Positions 42,366-53,525 of a DNA stretch of 62,457 nt are shown piece by piece (the first letter of the stretch is position 1; the number at the start of each line of letters is the position of its first letter). Under the pieces are notes generated by a model. That model was not told where the DNA came from and ran no database searches. It saw nothing but the letters and a program-made list of their open reading frames with translations. The DNA comes from Catenaria anguillulae PL171 (lineage: Eukaryota > Blastocladiomycota > Blastocladiomycetes > Blastocladiales > Catenariaceae): positions 1 through 62,457 of the forward strand of contig MCFL01000140.1 of the NCBI GenBank assembly GCA_002102555.1, given 5' to 3'. A program made the position numbers and the translations under genes.

Positions 42366-43443
42366 ATGATCCAACGTCTATCATGCTCCTCGCGAATCGC
42401 TCATGACGCCACCTGCACCACTAGTACCGTGGCTCTGCTCGCGCCGTTCAACCTGGTCTCGCTCGCCACTCACATCATGCATCAGAAACAGCCCGACGCC
42501 GACCAAGGCGATTTCCCAGCATTTCCAGGCTGATCATGCCCTTCCATCAGCGCATCTGCACCCGCAGCAACCGCTGACGTTCAATGACGTCAACCACTTC
42601 CTCGCCAAACACGCAAACTGGACGCATCATTCCTGTCCATCCGCTTGGCGATTGTGGCCATTGACCTGACCCTCAACGTCTGTGTACTGACAACGGACGT
42701 GATCATGGTATACATGGCCATGATCCAAGGGCCGGCACGCCCTCTTCAAACGGTGCTGTCGGTTCCCTACGCCATGCTCGCGCGCCTCTTGTCCCTGGTG
42801 CGCGTTCAAGTTCTGAGCAGCCCAATTCGCCCCATTATTCGGTTCGTCGAGGACGTCGACAGCCCATTTGTCCACTTTTCGGCGTGCGTCCCGTCCACCA
42901 AGTTTTTTTTGCCTTTGATTGGGCCGAGGTCGTGGTCGGTGGGAAGACGGTCGAGTCCGTGCCCGAGATGGTGGCACTGCTGGGGCCCCAACAAAACGAT
43001 TGTGAGTGTGCCCGACAAGTTGATCAAGGACGTGCCAAACCCCATCATGTCGCCCGTGGGGGACTTTTGGGCATCCGACGACGGGCTGGCCAGCATGATG
43101 CAGGCCTTGACGGTCAAGCATGCGCAGGTGCGACTCGGGGCCAGTGTGACGGTGTGGCCGCAGGTGATTCGGGCAGGAAAGACGGACGACGTGCGTTTCA
43201 AGGAGCTGGATGCGGTACCTGTGTGTCGTGGTGGTTATGGTGCTTGTAGGCATTTTTTCGTTTGACACCCACCATCGTCTGACGCACACGTTGCGGCACG
43301 CTTGACGCAATGGACAGATTCTCTTCTCGGTCCTTGAAGCGCTCGTCCTGCAAACGTCCGTCGAGCTTCTCATCTTCAGGACCCCGAAGCACCACGGCCT
43401 CGACAACTTCAACGTTATTGATGTCGACATGCGATCCACTTGA
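42366..43443 (+). CDS. Unassigned protein, reading frame interrupted
   Basis: Coding-like segments follow each other in different frames. Seen in order: STVALLAPFNLVSLATHIMH; LTFNDVNHFLAKHA; a hydrophobic stretch SFLSIRLAIVAIDLTLNVCV and VLTTDVIMVYMAMIQGPARP; FVEDVDSPFVHFSA; then, after a T8 run at 42903-42910, AFDWAEVVVGGKTVESVPEM; then TIVSVPDKLIKDVPNPIMSP and QVRLGASVTVWPQVIRAGKT. A likely intron (about 43216-43318, GTACCT...GACAG) joins KELDA to ILFSVLEALVLQTSVELL, ending near 43443. At least three frame breaks. One membrane segment is possible. I recognise no family. Start and ends are approximate. A GPCR-linked role is not supported by anything except adjacency. Confidence 0.35.
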
Positions 43444-43721
43444 TCCACAACCAGTCACGAGCACCTGACGTTTGCCGACTGCTTATTGGTCGCGGCCGCG
43501 GCCGTCACTGTCACCATGACCATCTTGTTTGTTGTTGCCGCCTCCCCACCCACTCATTCCCGTTTGTTTCGGTGTTTCTTGCTCAAAACCTGTCCAATGA
43601 CCAAAACAAATGCACGAACCCGTGTGATTTTCAACTGCACATGTTCAATTGTGAGGCCCACCGCTTACATGAATGAAAACCACATGTATTACCCACTTGA
43701 ACGATAACACACAACGCCAAA

Positions 43722-46575
43722 TCACTGCTGCGACGCCTGCGTAAGCGCCAACTTGACGGCCAACTCACGGTCTACATGCAACCTGCGTCCCGCCAGCCCG
43801 AGATCATCCTCCTCCTCTTCGGCATTCCGCTGACTTGCCTTGCGCTTGCATCTCCTCGTCATGACATCCGGTTCGCCTGGCATCTTGGCCCGGGACCGCG
43901 CCGCCGCACGCGCCGCACGGGCACTCACCAACCGATTTCCGCCGCCATCGCCCATCTTCGTGTCACTCCCGCGTATCTCTGCACGTCTGCGCGTGTCCCT
44001 ATGGCGATCCACGGAATCCTCTTCATTCCGCTTGTTCAGCATGCCCGACCCACCCACATCCCCCACCTCTCCAAACACAATCTCCCTGCCCGTCTCACGA
44101 TCCACGCGCCACATGGGAAACCCCGCTTGTGGCTTGCCCGTGACCACCGCCAATCCATCCTCGTCCCGACTCACCCTCGCATCTGCAAGCACGAGCGCGC
44201 TCGGCCGCACCAACAACGAGTGCCTCAGGTCCTCGGGCTCCTTGATGGGAAATCCTGTCGTCGCGTCAGGTACACGCGACGGGTGCAGTGGCGGAATCGG
44301 GGGCGGGGGACGGCGGCGCGTGCGGAAGAGCGAGGCGACCGATGTGTATGGTAAGGGTTGTTGGACCAGCGGCGCGAGTGGCGAGAGTGGTGGCGAGGTG
44401 TGTCGGGCGCTGTGTGCAGGTGAAGTGACAGGTGAGGAGTGCGTGGACGGTGGGGTGAGTGTTGGCGTCGAGGCAAGTGACGGCGGGTCGTGGTCGGCAG
44501 GTGAGGCGGGTAGGAAGTTGGGCTGGGTCGGGAACGAAGGTGGACCTGCACGTGGTGACATTGGCGGGTTGAGCTCATCGCGCGTGTAGGCAACTTGAAG
44601 CATCGCTGGAATTGTAGTCGTCATGTCCAACATGTCAAACGATTCGGCACATCCTTGGCCTGCTGGGTGCTGCTTGGCTGCCTTGGAATCCAATTCCAAT
44701 TCCATCGACTCGTCCATCATGTGGCCATCGGAACCGCAATCGCCAACATGTGTGTGTGACTGGCCATCATTGCCAACCAAGGCGGCCAGCGACTCGAAGC
44801 ATGTATCTGCCGCTACATGGCTCAGCACTTCAAGCCTGCTTTCCTCCGCAATCTGGCATGGCACCAAATTGTCCCTTCTGACCTGGTCCGCACCCATTTC
44901 CATCGCACAGCCGTCCTCATGGCCCAAGCTGTCGCCGGCAACGTCACGCAGCAAATGCGCACCCCGACCACAATCGAGCAACACATCTCGGCTTTCTTGA
45001 CACGCTGCGACCGACTCGGCACTGTGGTCAGGTCGCACTAACTCCAGTGCATTGCCAAATGCCGCCAGGTCCTCTGCTTGCACTCGATCGATATCCAGTA
45101 CGCTCTGCGACTCGTCATACGACCAAGCAAACACCGTGACCGGTTTCGGTCGCGATTGCGGCTGCACTTGCACTTGTGCCGGTGCAACGGACGGCAGTCT
45201 AAGAATTGGGGTGGACGATTGGTGTGTGTCGAGATTGGCGCGCGCATGGATGACATGATGGACGTCGTCGGGAGAGTGTGGTGTTGGGGTAGGTGAGAAG
45301 GATGGGGATCGAAGATGAAGTTGAGATGGCGACACAGACACGTATGCGAAAGCCAGGGGCGACGATGTGGAATGTGAACAAGGTGGATGTGCAACTGGGG
45401 TATGGGATGGTGACGATGAATGCGCTTGTGGTGCGGACAAGTGGGATGGTTTGACACTGGATGGTTTTGGCGTTGGTGACGCTGTTGACTGAGATGAATC
45501 GACATGTGGTGAGCGTGTGGGGGAATGCGCGTTTTCCCGCTGGGTTGGAGTGACATGGACATGATGTAACGTTGATGGCGGGAGCGAATCGCGGGCGGAT
45601 GAACGAAAAGGAGGTGAAGAATGAGGGAGATTGGTGGATGTTGGAATGGATGGACCATTTTGGAAAATTGCCAGATCCAGGCCAGCCACCTTGGATGTCC
45701 CTCGACGCTGTGAGCGCGCAACTTGCTCGAGAATCTGCGACAGGGGTGGAGGCTCCGCGCGATTGGGTAAGCTAAACGGTACATGTGTTTGTGACAGGGC
45801 GGGGTCGCGGCCACGTTGCCGGGCCCGCTTAGCAGGAGGCGATTGAGCGGGATGTGGGTTTGCTTGTGACTCGGAAGCAGAGGCTGACGAGAAGGTGCGT
45901 GGGGAATGACGTTGAGTTATTGGGCCTATTGGAGGCCGTTGGCAATGAAGCGGTGGTGAAACCAGTGGAGCGATCGAAGCTCGAGTCGGTGGACTTGAGC
46001 GAGGAGGGGTTGATGGTGGGGGCGTTGGGTGTTGCGATTGAGACTGTTGTCACTCTACGTCAGTCCATACAACCATACAGTATGTACAATGCGGTTGAAA
46101 GCAAGCCCAAGTCCGAGAATGAAAACCAAAACCAAAATCAAAATCAAAACGGAGCACGAGAACGAACCGATTTAGCAGATAGGGAGAGCGAGTGTACATG
46201 TGAGGAGGGCACGTGCACGGGCTCATCAGTCGATGAAGCAAGCAAAGGAGTTGTTCGGTTACTGCTGCTTGGGACAGCACTCGTGGGAGCATCCGAGCTT
46301 GCAAGGGCAAGGGCAAGGACACGATCGACAAGTTTGGCCCAGAGTGTTGCGGGTGCGAGTGGCGTGTAATCGTGGTACGAAGGCGGCAGCTGCTTCCAGG
46401 TCAACATGTCCTTTGAAGAAGGGTGGGCCGGCTTGACCATTGCTACCGAGGAGCTCGCCACTGATCCAGGCCGGCCAGACGTTGTCGAGCTATCAGGGCC
46501 ACGGCCAGGGCAGCAGGCACGACGGGGAACGAGCACCGTCGGCGGGTCGCGAGACGGGTTGCGGGAATGTTCCAT
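43722..46575 (-). CDS. Pro/Ser-rich orphan protein
   Basis: Two exons: 46575-46198 and 46043-43722, with a 154-bp intron (GTACAC donor, CAACAG acceptor), phase 0, giving 899 aa. Exon 1 holds PPSYHDYTPLAPATLWAKLV, a short segment that looks structured. Exon 2 starts SQSQHPTPPPSTPPRS, then PPAKRARQRGR (a possible nuclear-localisation signal) and QILEQVARSQRRG. A more ordered central region follows (VTVFAWSYDESQSVLDIDRV, HMMDESMELELDSKAAKQHP), then a Pro/Ser linker and a C-terminal part with FPIKEPEDLRHSLLVRPSAL and FPMWRVDRETGREIVFGEV. Basic clusters near the end could bind nucleic acid. No known domain recognised. The long disordered regions and NLS-like motif suggest a nuclear regulatory protein; this is inference. 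Confidence 0.55.
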
Positions 46576-46842
46576 TTGCAACGAAAAAAAAAGGGAATCG
46601 GTAGTAGACGGCTCGAGAGGCAAATTGCGAAGGGTTCAATGCCAAGTCTTCATATATTCCTGCTTTAGGTTTCCAACATTGCGGTCGTGAAATAGTATAT
46701 GAATATTTATGTGTATCATACATATGAACAATTCAAACTTGAAACTCAGGATGATCCGGCGTCACTAAGACTCGTGGAAATATTCTCGGTATTTACACAC
46801 TTGACCGTACCGTAAATTCATTCGACTCGACGCAAAAGAGCA
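46576..46842. promoter_or_regulatory. Short divergent promoter region
   Basis: A 267-bp AT-rich gap between two divergent start codons; it must serve both genes. No specific motif is called. Confidence 0.4.
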
Positions 46843-48165
46843 ATGAAGTACTCTACCTCCACTTGCACCAGCCAAAGTTTGCGTTCAACGTCCACTCCCG
46901 AGGCCCAAGCGCTCGATGCCTCACGCACCCGCCTCTTGGCCCATCGAGCCTCGCTTCACAAGACGCTCGCCAACGCCATCTCAACGGCCTTGCCTGCCGC
47001 TTCGGCCCGTGCACAAGCTGCACGCAAGCGCCACATCAAGGCTGCTGCGTCCTTGGACCACGCCACCTTGCGCGCTGCGTCGGCCCGCAACACACTCGCC
47101 AAGCTGCTCCACTCCACGGTGCATGACGTTCTTCCGCCCGTGTGTGCATCGGCCGATCAACTCGCCTTGGACCTTGTCTCCACATCGGATCAACATGTCC
47201 AGGAATGGCTCTTGCACGTCTCCCAGCTCACTTCAACACCACCAGCACCTCTGTCGGCCACGGATGCTGATGCGCAAGAAATCACGCGATTGTCAACCGC
47301 CATGTCGGATGTCACCTCTTCACTCGTCGCCATGCGTGCAGAAACCGTCAAATTGCAAGCATTTCGGGACGCTCTGCTCTCTGCACCAACCCCACCCCCA
47401 CCGACACACTCGCAACATTCGCGACTCTTGTCGGAAACCCAACGCCTCGCCTCGTCACTGGCCACCACCCAACTCGTTTCCCTTCCTATCACCCGCCATC
47501 TCACGCAATCTCGCCAAGCGCACGCGGCTCGAGTGTCACTGGCGCTCACATCTGCTCGAGACGCTGTTGTGAAACACGCCGCCATCTTGCGCATCCTGTC
47601 GCAAGTCCTCAATGCAACGCAAATGCAATCCGACGAAATGGGTCGGCGCATCCAATGGATCAGGGAAAACGTCATTGGCGAATGTGTTCGGCAAGTCACG
47701 CCCGCTGCCGCTCCTGCATCCAAATCGTCGCCGGGTGCCGCGGACGTGTCTGATCTGGTCGAGCGTGTTACGAGCCAGCTCGCCATCCCTCTGCCTGCTG
47801 CCGACCACTCGTCGGTGCACCTCAAGCTGAGCAACGCGGGCCACGCCGTCCAGTGTGCCGTCCAGAAACTGCTCACGGCGGCGCCACTACCCACACTGGA
47901 TGCCTCTTGTGGCGACGATCAAGTTTCGGAACTGGTGAGCGAAAAAGTGACCGAGCTCACACTGTCTGTTCCGCGTGCTGCGGAAATGGTTGCTGCCCAC
48001 GATTCTCTCACGGGGCAGGATGACGAGCAAGCAGATTGGGTGCGGTGGTTGATGGGCGAGGTTCGAAAAGCTGAACAGGGGTATCGCGCAGCAGGTGCAG
48101 CAGGTTTAGGAGGAGATATGAGAAGGAAGGACAGGGGTAATGGCATGTTGGATGAGTATTTGTGA
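46843..48165 (+). CDS. Ala-rich helical orphan protein
   Basis: A 440-aa single-exon protein that is almost wholly alpha-helical by composition. It has long Ala/Leu/Arg/Gln stretches (RTRLLAHRASLHKTLANAIS; ASLDHATLRAASARNTLAKL; RLSTAMSDVTSSLVAMRAET) broken by one proline run (PTPPPPTHS). A second helical half begins near DEMGRRIQWIRENVIGECVR. The pattern suggests coiled coil or a helical repeat, as in centrosomal, augmin or kinetochore-type subunits, but no family signature was recognised. The start ATG at 46843 is the first in the frame and lies 38 bp downstream of a TATTTA-like AT stretch. The gene diverges from the Pro/Ser-rich orphan. Confidence 0.6.
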   Translation: MKYSTSTCTSQSLRSTSTPEAQALDASRTRLLAHRASLHKTLANAISTALPAASARAQAARKRHIKAAASLDHATLRAASARNTLAKLLHSTVHDVLPPVCASADQLALDLVSTSDQHVQEWLLHVSQLTSTPPAPLSATDADAQEITRLSTAMSDVTSSLVAMRAETVKLQAFRDALLSAPTPPPPTHSQHSRLLSETQRLASSLATTQLVSLPITRHLTQSRQAHAARVSLALTSARDAVVKHAAILRILSQVLNATQMQSDEMGRRIQWIRENVIGECVRQVTPAAAPASKSSPGAADVSDLVERVTSQLAIPLPAADHSSVHLKLSNAGHAVQCAVQKLLTAAPLPTLDASCGDDQVSELVSEKVTELTLSVPRAAEMVAAHDSLTGQDDEQADWVRWLMGEVRKAEQGYRAAGAAGLGGDMRRKDRGNGMLDEYL

Positions 48166-48795
48166 TTCTCCAAACATCAACGCATAAAAGTTCCAGAACA
48201 GTTCCAGAAGCACGATGGCATCATCCCGCCGGACAATGATGACACACGTATTCAGGCTTGGCTTCCGATTGGATCACTTCGACCGCCGATCGCCGTCACC
48301 ACACCACTCATCGATTCGTCCAATATTTATCGGCCCGTCCCTTTCATTTTTTCTATGGGCTCTCTCTGATAAAACCGTAATCGTTCATTCAATGCACGCT
48401 TGACGGAACCCGTTCGACAACGACAACCTACCAGCTGCAGAGACGACCGGTACCACGACGACGACGGCGTCTGCGAAACGGGGAAACAAAGAATCCATTG
48501 CCGCCCAACGACCGAGATCCCGACTTGTTCCGAGGCCAACCCAATCCGGGCCAAGCGCAGCAGTGAGCGACGACGTCAGCAACCGATCCACGGCCGGCCG
48601 GCAGTCATCATCCCACGGTCAAGCCCAAGCTTTGTTGACTCGACGACGACGACGACCTAGACACTTTCTTGGAAGCATTTATCTACACTTGACCGCCAGC
48701 GGTTTGCTTCATTTTCCGCACTGGAGCCGCTTGAACGCCGACGACTCTTGATACACTGCCAACCAAAAAGACCTCCCAAAAACCAAAACCCGACC
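48166..48795. other. Intergenic, no gene recognised
   Basis: A 630-bp gap between two plus-strand genes. ACGACGACG-type low-complexity stretches near 48450 and 48640 give open frames of no coding character. Confidence 0.4.
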
Positions 48796-49492
48796 ATGAA
48801 GCTGCACAGTTCAGAACACCATTACGAGTACGTCCATCCATCCGGTTCCCCACACTTCCTCAAGGAACATCCCCTAACCGGACCCCCGCGCTGCATTTGC
48901 TGCACACAGCCATCCATGGTCGGCCATCACGGCTGCCGTGTGGCAAAAGTACCCGAACCACTTGACCCCACACGTCATTTCGGTCGACGTGCTGTCCCGA
49001 CACGTGGACCAGGCCACACAAACGCTGCGTACGGAGCGGCTGCTGACGATCCGGCAATCCATCCCAACCTTTATCCTGCGCCTCTTCAACATGTCTGAGC
49101 CGCTGTCGCACGTGCTCGAGGTGTCTGAAATCAACCTCGCCACGCAAACTTGCCGGGCCGTATCGACCAACCTGACGTGCCGCGAGTTTATGACCATGGA
49201 CGAGACGGTCACGTACCGGCCAGACCCAGCCGATCGCGAGGGGAGAACAGTCATGGTTCAGGAGGCTCAGGTGAGCAGTAGTGTATCGAGGTTTTCCAGT
49301 TATTGTGAGGACTTGTTGATTAACCGGTTTCGGGAAAACGCCAAGGTGGGCAGGGACGCCATGCGCGAGGTGGTGGAGCGGATTGTGGCCGAGGTCGAGT
49401 TTGGCGTGGAAAAGTTGGGTGCGGAGTTGGGCGTTGGCGCCATGTGCGAGGGGGAGGGGGCGGTTGCTGCTAGCAAGGCACCGAGCAAGTGA
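48796..49492 (+). CDS. PRELI/Ups-family mitochondrial lipid-transfer protein
   Basis: PRELI/MSF1 domain, the family of yeast Ups1-3 and animal PRELID/Slowmo, which carry phosphatidic acid or phosphatidylserine across the mitochondrial intermembrane space with Mdm35. Exon 1 is 48796-48827 and exon 2 is 48910-49492 (82-bp intron, GTACGT...CACAG), giving 204 aa. Splicing produces MKLHSSEHHYDHPWSAITAA followed by VWQKYPNHLTPHVISVDVL, the exact family opening (SSEHxFxHPWxxVxxAxWxKYPNP). Further conserved points are the Arg-Thr-Glu-Arg-Leu strand, TNLTCREFMTMDETVTY, and a long C-terminal amphipathic helix. Composition in the middle looks closer to the Ups2/PRELID3 branch than to Ups1, a weak judgement. 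The unspliced message would lose the conserved N-terminus. Confidence 0.92.
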
Positions 49493-50516
49493 GGCGTTTT
49501 TGCATTCCCCCATTGTTAGCTGGTCCTTGTGTGACTCCTCGTTGTTTTGGCTCTCGCCGCACACATTCTGTCGTTTCCTTTCCTCTCTAGCCCTCTCTAG
49601 TTCCCGTCCCAATGTGCACTTGTGATTGATATTTAGCTTGCATCACCATGTGTCTCTCGGCGTTTTGTAAGTATTTTGCCCCGCTATAGCGTTGATTGTC
49701 TTGCTGCTTCATGTTTTCTGTTCTCTGTTTTCTGTTGTCTTGTCATTTGGTGTGATGAATAGTCTTCTTTTCTTTTCCCGTTTGGCATAGTTTGACATGA
49801 CAGGTTGCAATGTATGTACCCAGGCTCGGGTCATGTCGGCACCGTCTGAACTTCATATGCTCCAGACGGACTATGGTCGAGCCGATGAGCAAGAACCAAG
49901 GATAGTCAGCAATTTTGCATCATTGCGAGGCTGGATCGGTGCAATACCTGCCGGAGCACGGTTTCGCTGGCAGGTTTCCCGGCAAGATTCTGCGGTCGTG
50001 GATTTATACATGGAAACGAGTATATGGAGAGGATCGTGTGCATGGAGAAACGCTGAGCGACGAAATGGGAAAAGGGCTTGTCCGCAGCCAAGTCGGCCGC
50101 CTTTGGAAATCGACCGCCAATCGGCTCCAAGTCATGCTCAAGTAGAGGCGTGAGAGGCAATGGACGGGAAGTTCCATTAGTATCTCAAGGTCGTGCATGA
50201 CTGCGTTGAGTGGCAGCTGAAGAGGACGGCGCCGGCAGCCATCCATGTTCACAAGCGCAAACGTGCAAGTCGAAGTGACTTGTGAGGTTGAGTGTTTTCG
50301 TCTTGTTTTGAGATTGTTTCTAGTGTGTAAGAAATAGTTGCCGCAAGTTGCTGTATTTGCTTCTATAGCCCACGCCTGTACCTGTACTTGCTATTCCTTT
50401 CCTCATCCTTTCCTGTTTTTTTCTGTGAAGAGACTTTAGATGCGTGAATGACCAATCGAGTAGACATGTCTTTGCAATCCATCGAACACCGGGAACTAAA
50501 TGCATGGATCTTGAGC
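49493..50516. other. Convergent intergenic region, no gene recognised
   Basis: A 1.02-kb gap between the PRELI gene (+) and the second F-box gene (-). It is T-rich after 49640 (3' UTR-like). Open frames around 49797-50160 overlap on both strands and have no recognisable motif. Confidence 0.35.
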
Positions 50517-53112
50517 TCAAGATCTCAACCACACCTTTGAATCAGATACATTGCCGTCCTCGTTCTCATCGCCACCATACCGCTTGACCTCGTCCATCCC
50601 GCACACGACACATCGCTCACGCACCGACTTGTCCTTGTCGTCCTTGATCATGGCCCGGCCCTCGGCCGGCCGGATCCCAAACCGAATCAAATGCGCCGAC
50701 AGCGGCAATCCGTCGGGATCAGGCAAGTGCTCGTAGTCGTCGTCCTTGTACCTCGTTGGCGGTGCAATCAAACCACACTTGCACTTTGCTTCGCCCGTGG
50801 CCATCAACACTTGCACTGGTGCCGGCTTGGTGCCGCCGCCGTTTGATTTCTTGGCCACCGGCGTTGGTGCCATCTTCTCCACCGACGTCGGGACCAACTC
50901 AACCACAGCCGCCTTGCACCGCAACGAGCTCTTCAACACTCGCACCTGAGCCACATGCGGCGCAGACAAGAGCGTCCCCTCATGCATCCGCTGATTGTTC
51001 TCCAGCACCAACCCATGCTCGACCGCTTTGCCCTTGATCCACGCCAACATCTTGCCAATATCCTTGAACCCAAAACTCGTTTTCCAAAACGCCGCGCGCT
51101 TGAGCCGCGGATACCGTTCCAACACCTCGCACACATACCGCCAGGGCAACGCCTCAAACTGGGGTGTGTCCGTAAACACAAGCTCCAAGAGGTTGGGTGC
51201 GCGCGGCAAGCATCCGGCGACCGATGAGCTTGGCATGAGCAAAAACGGCACGTTGGCTTCGTTGACCTCGAAACGGTGCAGGCGCTCAAGGCACGTGTAC
51301 CTGAGTGCGAGCGACGGGTGGTAGTTGAACGCCGCGGACAGGGCGCTGCCGGGCACGGGCGGGGGTGTGGGCTTTTGCAGCACGCAGTAGGGCAAGAAGC
51401 TTGCGTGATGTGGTTGAGCGAATTGCGGTGGAGACACGTGCATCATGACGCCCACGAGCGACAGGTCGCGGATGCCGTGCAAGAGACCCGGGTGGATCAG
51501 GATCGAGGGTTTGTCACGTGAAAGGCCGTGTGGCCCGCGGCCGACATAGTGCAGTGACAGCCGGTGCAGGTGGCCGCGGGTGGCGCGGGTCATGTCGAGC
51601 GGTGTTAGACAAGTGTTGGGTTCGGTGATGGGCGGGGTGACACGGGGCGAGGAGGCCGGGTGCGGGTTGATGGGGGCGTACACGCACTCAATGTGAAGGT
51701 CTGTGAGTGGATGAACTTGGCGACGGGTCAGGTTGTCGCATGCAAACAACACTAGGTCAAGCGTCAGCGGCATGTTGCGCAAGTCGAGCGCCGTGAGGTT
51801 TGGCATGCAATCGGCAAATGTGTTGACGTAGTGGCCAATGTTGTCGTCGGCAAAGAAGAGCGTGTTGACGATGCTGAGCTTTGTAAGGGCGACCCAAGGA
51901 TTGGTGGGCACGAGTTGCGAGTCGATATCATGGCGTGTCGCGCGCAGCTCAAACTGGTAAATCTCGTCATCCGCAAACGCTTCCTTGTCGGTGCACATGC
52001 CAATGATGGTCGCTTCCGAGCAGTCGCGGCGAGCGTCGAGGCCAAACCCAGTTGCCAGGCGCCGATCAACATCGGCAAAGCTAAAGGCTGGGACACTAAC
52101 TTGTCCGGTGGGTCGATGTTTCTTCAAGTCGAAGATGTGATCTTCGTCAAGACGAATCCCGAGCTCCTTCCACACTTGATCCTTGGACGAGTAAAAGGGT
52201 TTGGGCGGCTCAAATGGGCCGAGATGGCGACTGGCCAGGTTGCGAATGCGCCATTTCGCCTGTTGCTTGGCATCCTTGGACGTCAAGTCCGAGAATGGCA
52301 CGAGTGACCAACAAAAGTCCCCAGTCAATGGCGCATTGTCAATCGACATTTCTTGCCTGCCCCAATCCATGGATTTGACGCAGTAGGGCGACTTTGTCGG
52401 GTGCCCACGCAAAATTGGGTGGCACCGGCTGCTGTCATCCTTGACGATGATGGCAGAGCACGAGAACGGGTCGTCGGCCGGCGCAATGAATCGGCCGCGC
52501 CGGTCGCGCAGAATGCGCGCGAGATTGAGAAAGCCAAACATGATGGATGCCGGAAAGCGGAACTGCTCGATGGGCAAGTGCGACAGGTCAACCGAGATCA
52601 GGTTTGGACACACGGACGCAAGGCGTGCCAGCCAAATCATGGGCAACGATTGCAGCACATCTGGGCCGCAGCGCGCAAGTGCTTGGTGGACAGATTGGAT
52701 GGATGAGCCCCGCGATACCTTGGCATTGTCAAGTGCGGATTCGACCCGGTCAAACTGATCGCGGGCGACAATGAAGTTGGGCAGCAGGGTGATTCCGCGG
52801 ACTTGATCAGCAAACTTGACAATTGGGTGGGGCGACTCGTGGTTGCGGGCCAGTGTGTCAAACAGGACCGGGAAGGACACAAGGGAGGCAATGTGCAGGT
52901 TCGAGTACAGGCGAGGCAAGACGAGCTGCGCGGCAGCCCGGCAAGTGCATGCGAAAGCAATGAGACTCGACACTGGTAGGTACCCGTCACCTTGCAGGAA
53001 CGGTGGAGGCGCGTTGTCGATGTTGCCCGATGGGCAAAGAAGCAGGTCGAGCAAGTCGTTGGGTAGGTCAAACAGCGTCACCACAGGCTGGCTGCCATCA
53101 CCCGAGCCCGAC

Positions 53113-53154
<42 letters not shown>

Positions 53155-53270
53155 GTCGCGGCGGAATCCTGTCGTTGGGGCTGCTTAATGGCGGCGGCCG
53201 TTGGCTCGGCGTCGGCCGTCTTGGGATGGAAGGAGGCAGTCATGGTTGAAGCCAAGTCGGGTGCATCCAT
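50517..53270 (-). CDS. F-box/LRR-like protein with C-terminal cysteine pairs (paralogue)
   Basis: A 917-aa single-exon protein, the counterpart of the gene at 1850-4576. After a Gly-Ser dipeptide run (residues about 40-56) comes an F-box-like segment (VVTLFDLPNDLLDLLLCPSG; SLIAFACTCRAAAQLVLPRL). The body shares the same order of blocks as the paralogue: 'LARLASVCPNLISVDLSHL' here against 'LTRLATICPALMCIDLAGA' there, then FGFLNLARILRDRRGRFI against FGILDLVNILKHRRGRLV, and ALDLRNMPLTLDL. The C-terminus has KCKCG and CVVCG cysteine pairs framing a charged stretch, consistent with a zinc ribbon. It presumably acts as an SCF substrate receptor; substrate unknown. The F-box is more diverged than in the paralogue, so Skp1 binding is less certain. 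Confidence 0.75.
53115..53154 (+). repeat. Hexanucleotide tandem repeat (GAGCCT)n
   Basis: About six and a half GAGCCT units, encoding the Ser-Gly run of the F-box paralogue on the minus strand. A candidate length-variable site. Confidence 0.9.
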
Positions 53271-53525
53271 ACATTCATACGGTGGTTGGCGGTCGGTCGA
53301 CGAATAGTGAATACCATGACCGGTTGGTTTGTTATGTTTCCTATATATTCATATATATGTATAACATTTGGAAATGCGCAGTGGAGCCAGAATCTCGCGG
53401 GCAGATCGGCGGCCAGATCAGATCAGAGCGCACCAAGCAGACGCGTTCTTTACTGATGTATCTTGTGAAGTGCAAATGCAAGGCTACATTTATCGTATGT
53501 TCTACAAGGAGCTATCAAAGTACAA

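Noticed and set aside
42627-43448. A 273-codon minus-strand frame opposite the unassigned gene
   Set aside because: His/Arg/Pro-rich antisense shadow of plus-strand sequence whose segments look conserved and hydrophobic.
48838-48909. First estimate of the PRELI intron donor at 48838
   Set aside because: Recounting places the GTACGT donor at 48828; only that position gives an exact 205-codon frame.
49797-50160. Overlapping open frames of 76-118 codons in the PRELI/F-box convergent gap
   Set aside because: Present on both strands, no motif, no splice context, located in a 3' UTR-like region.
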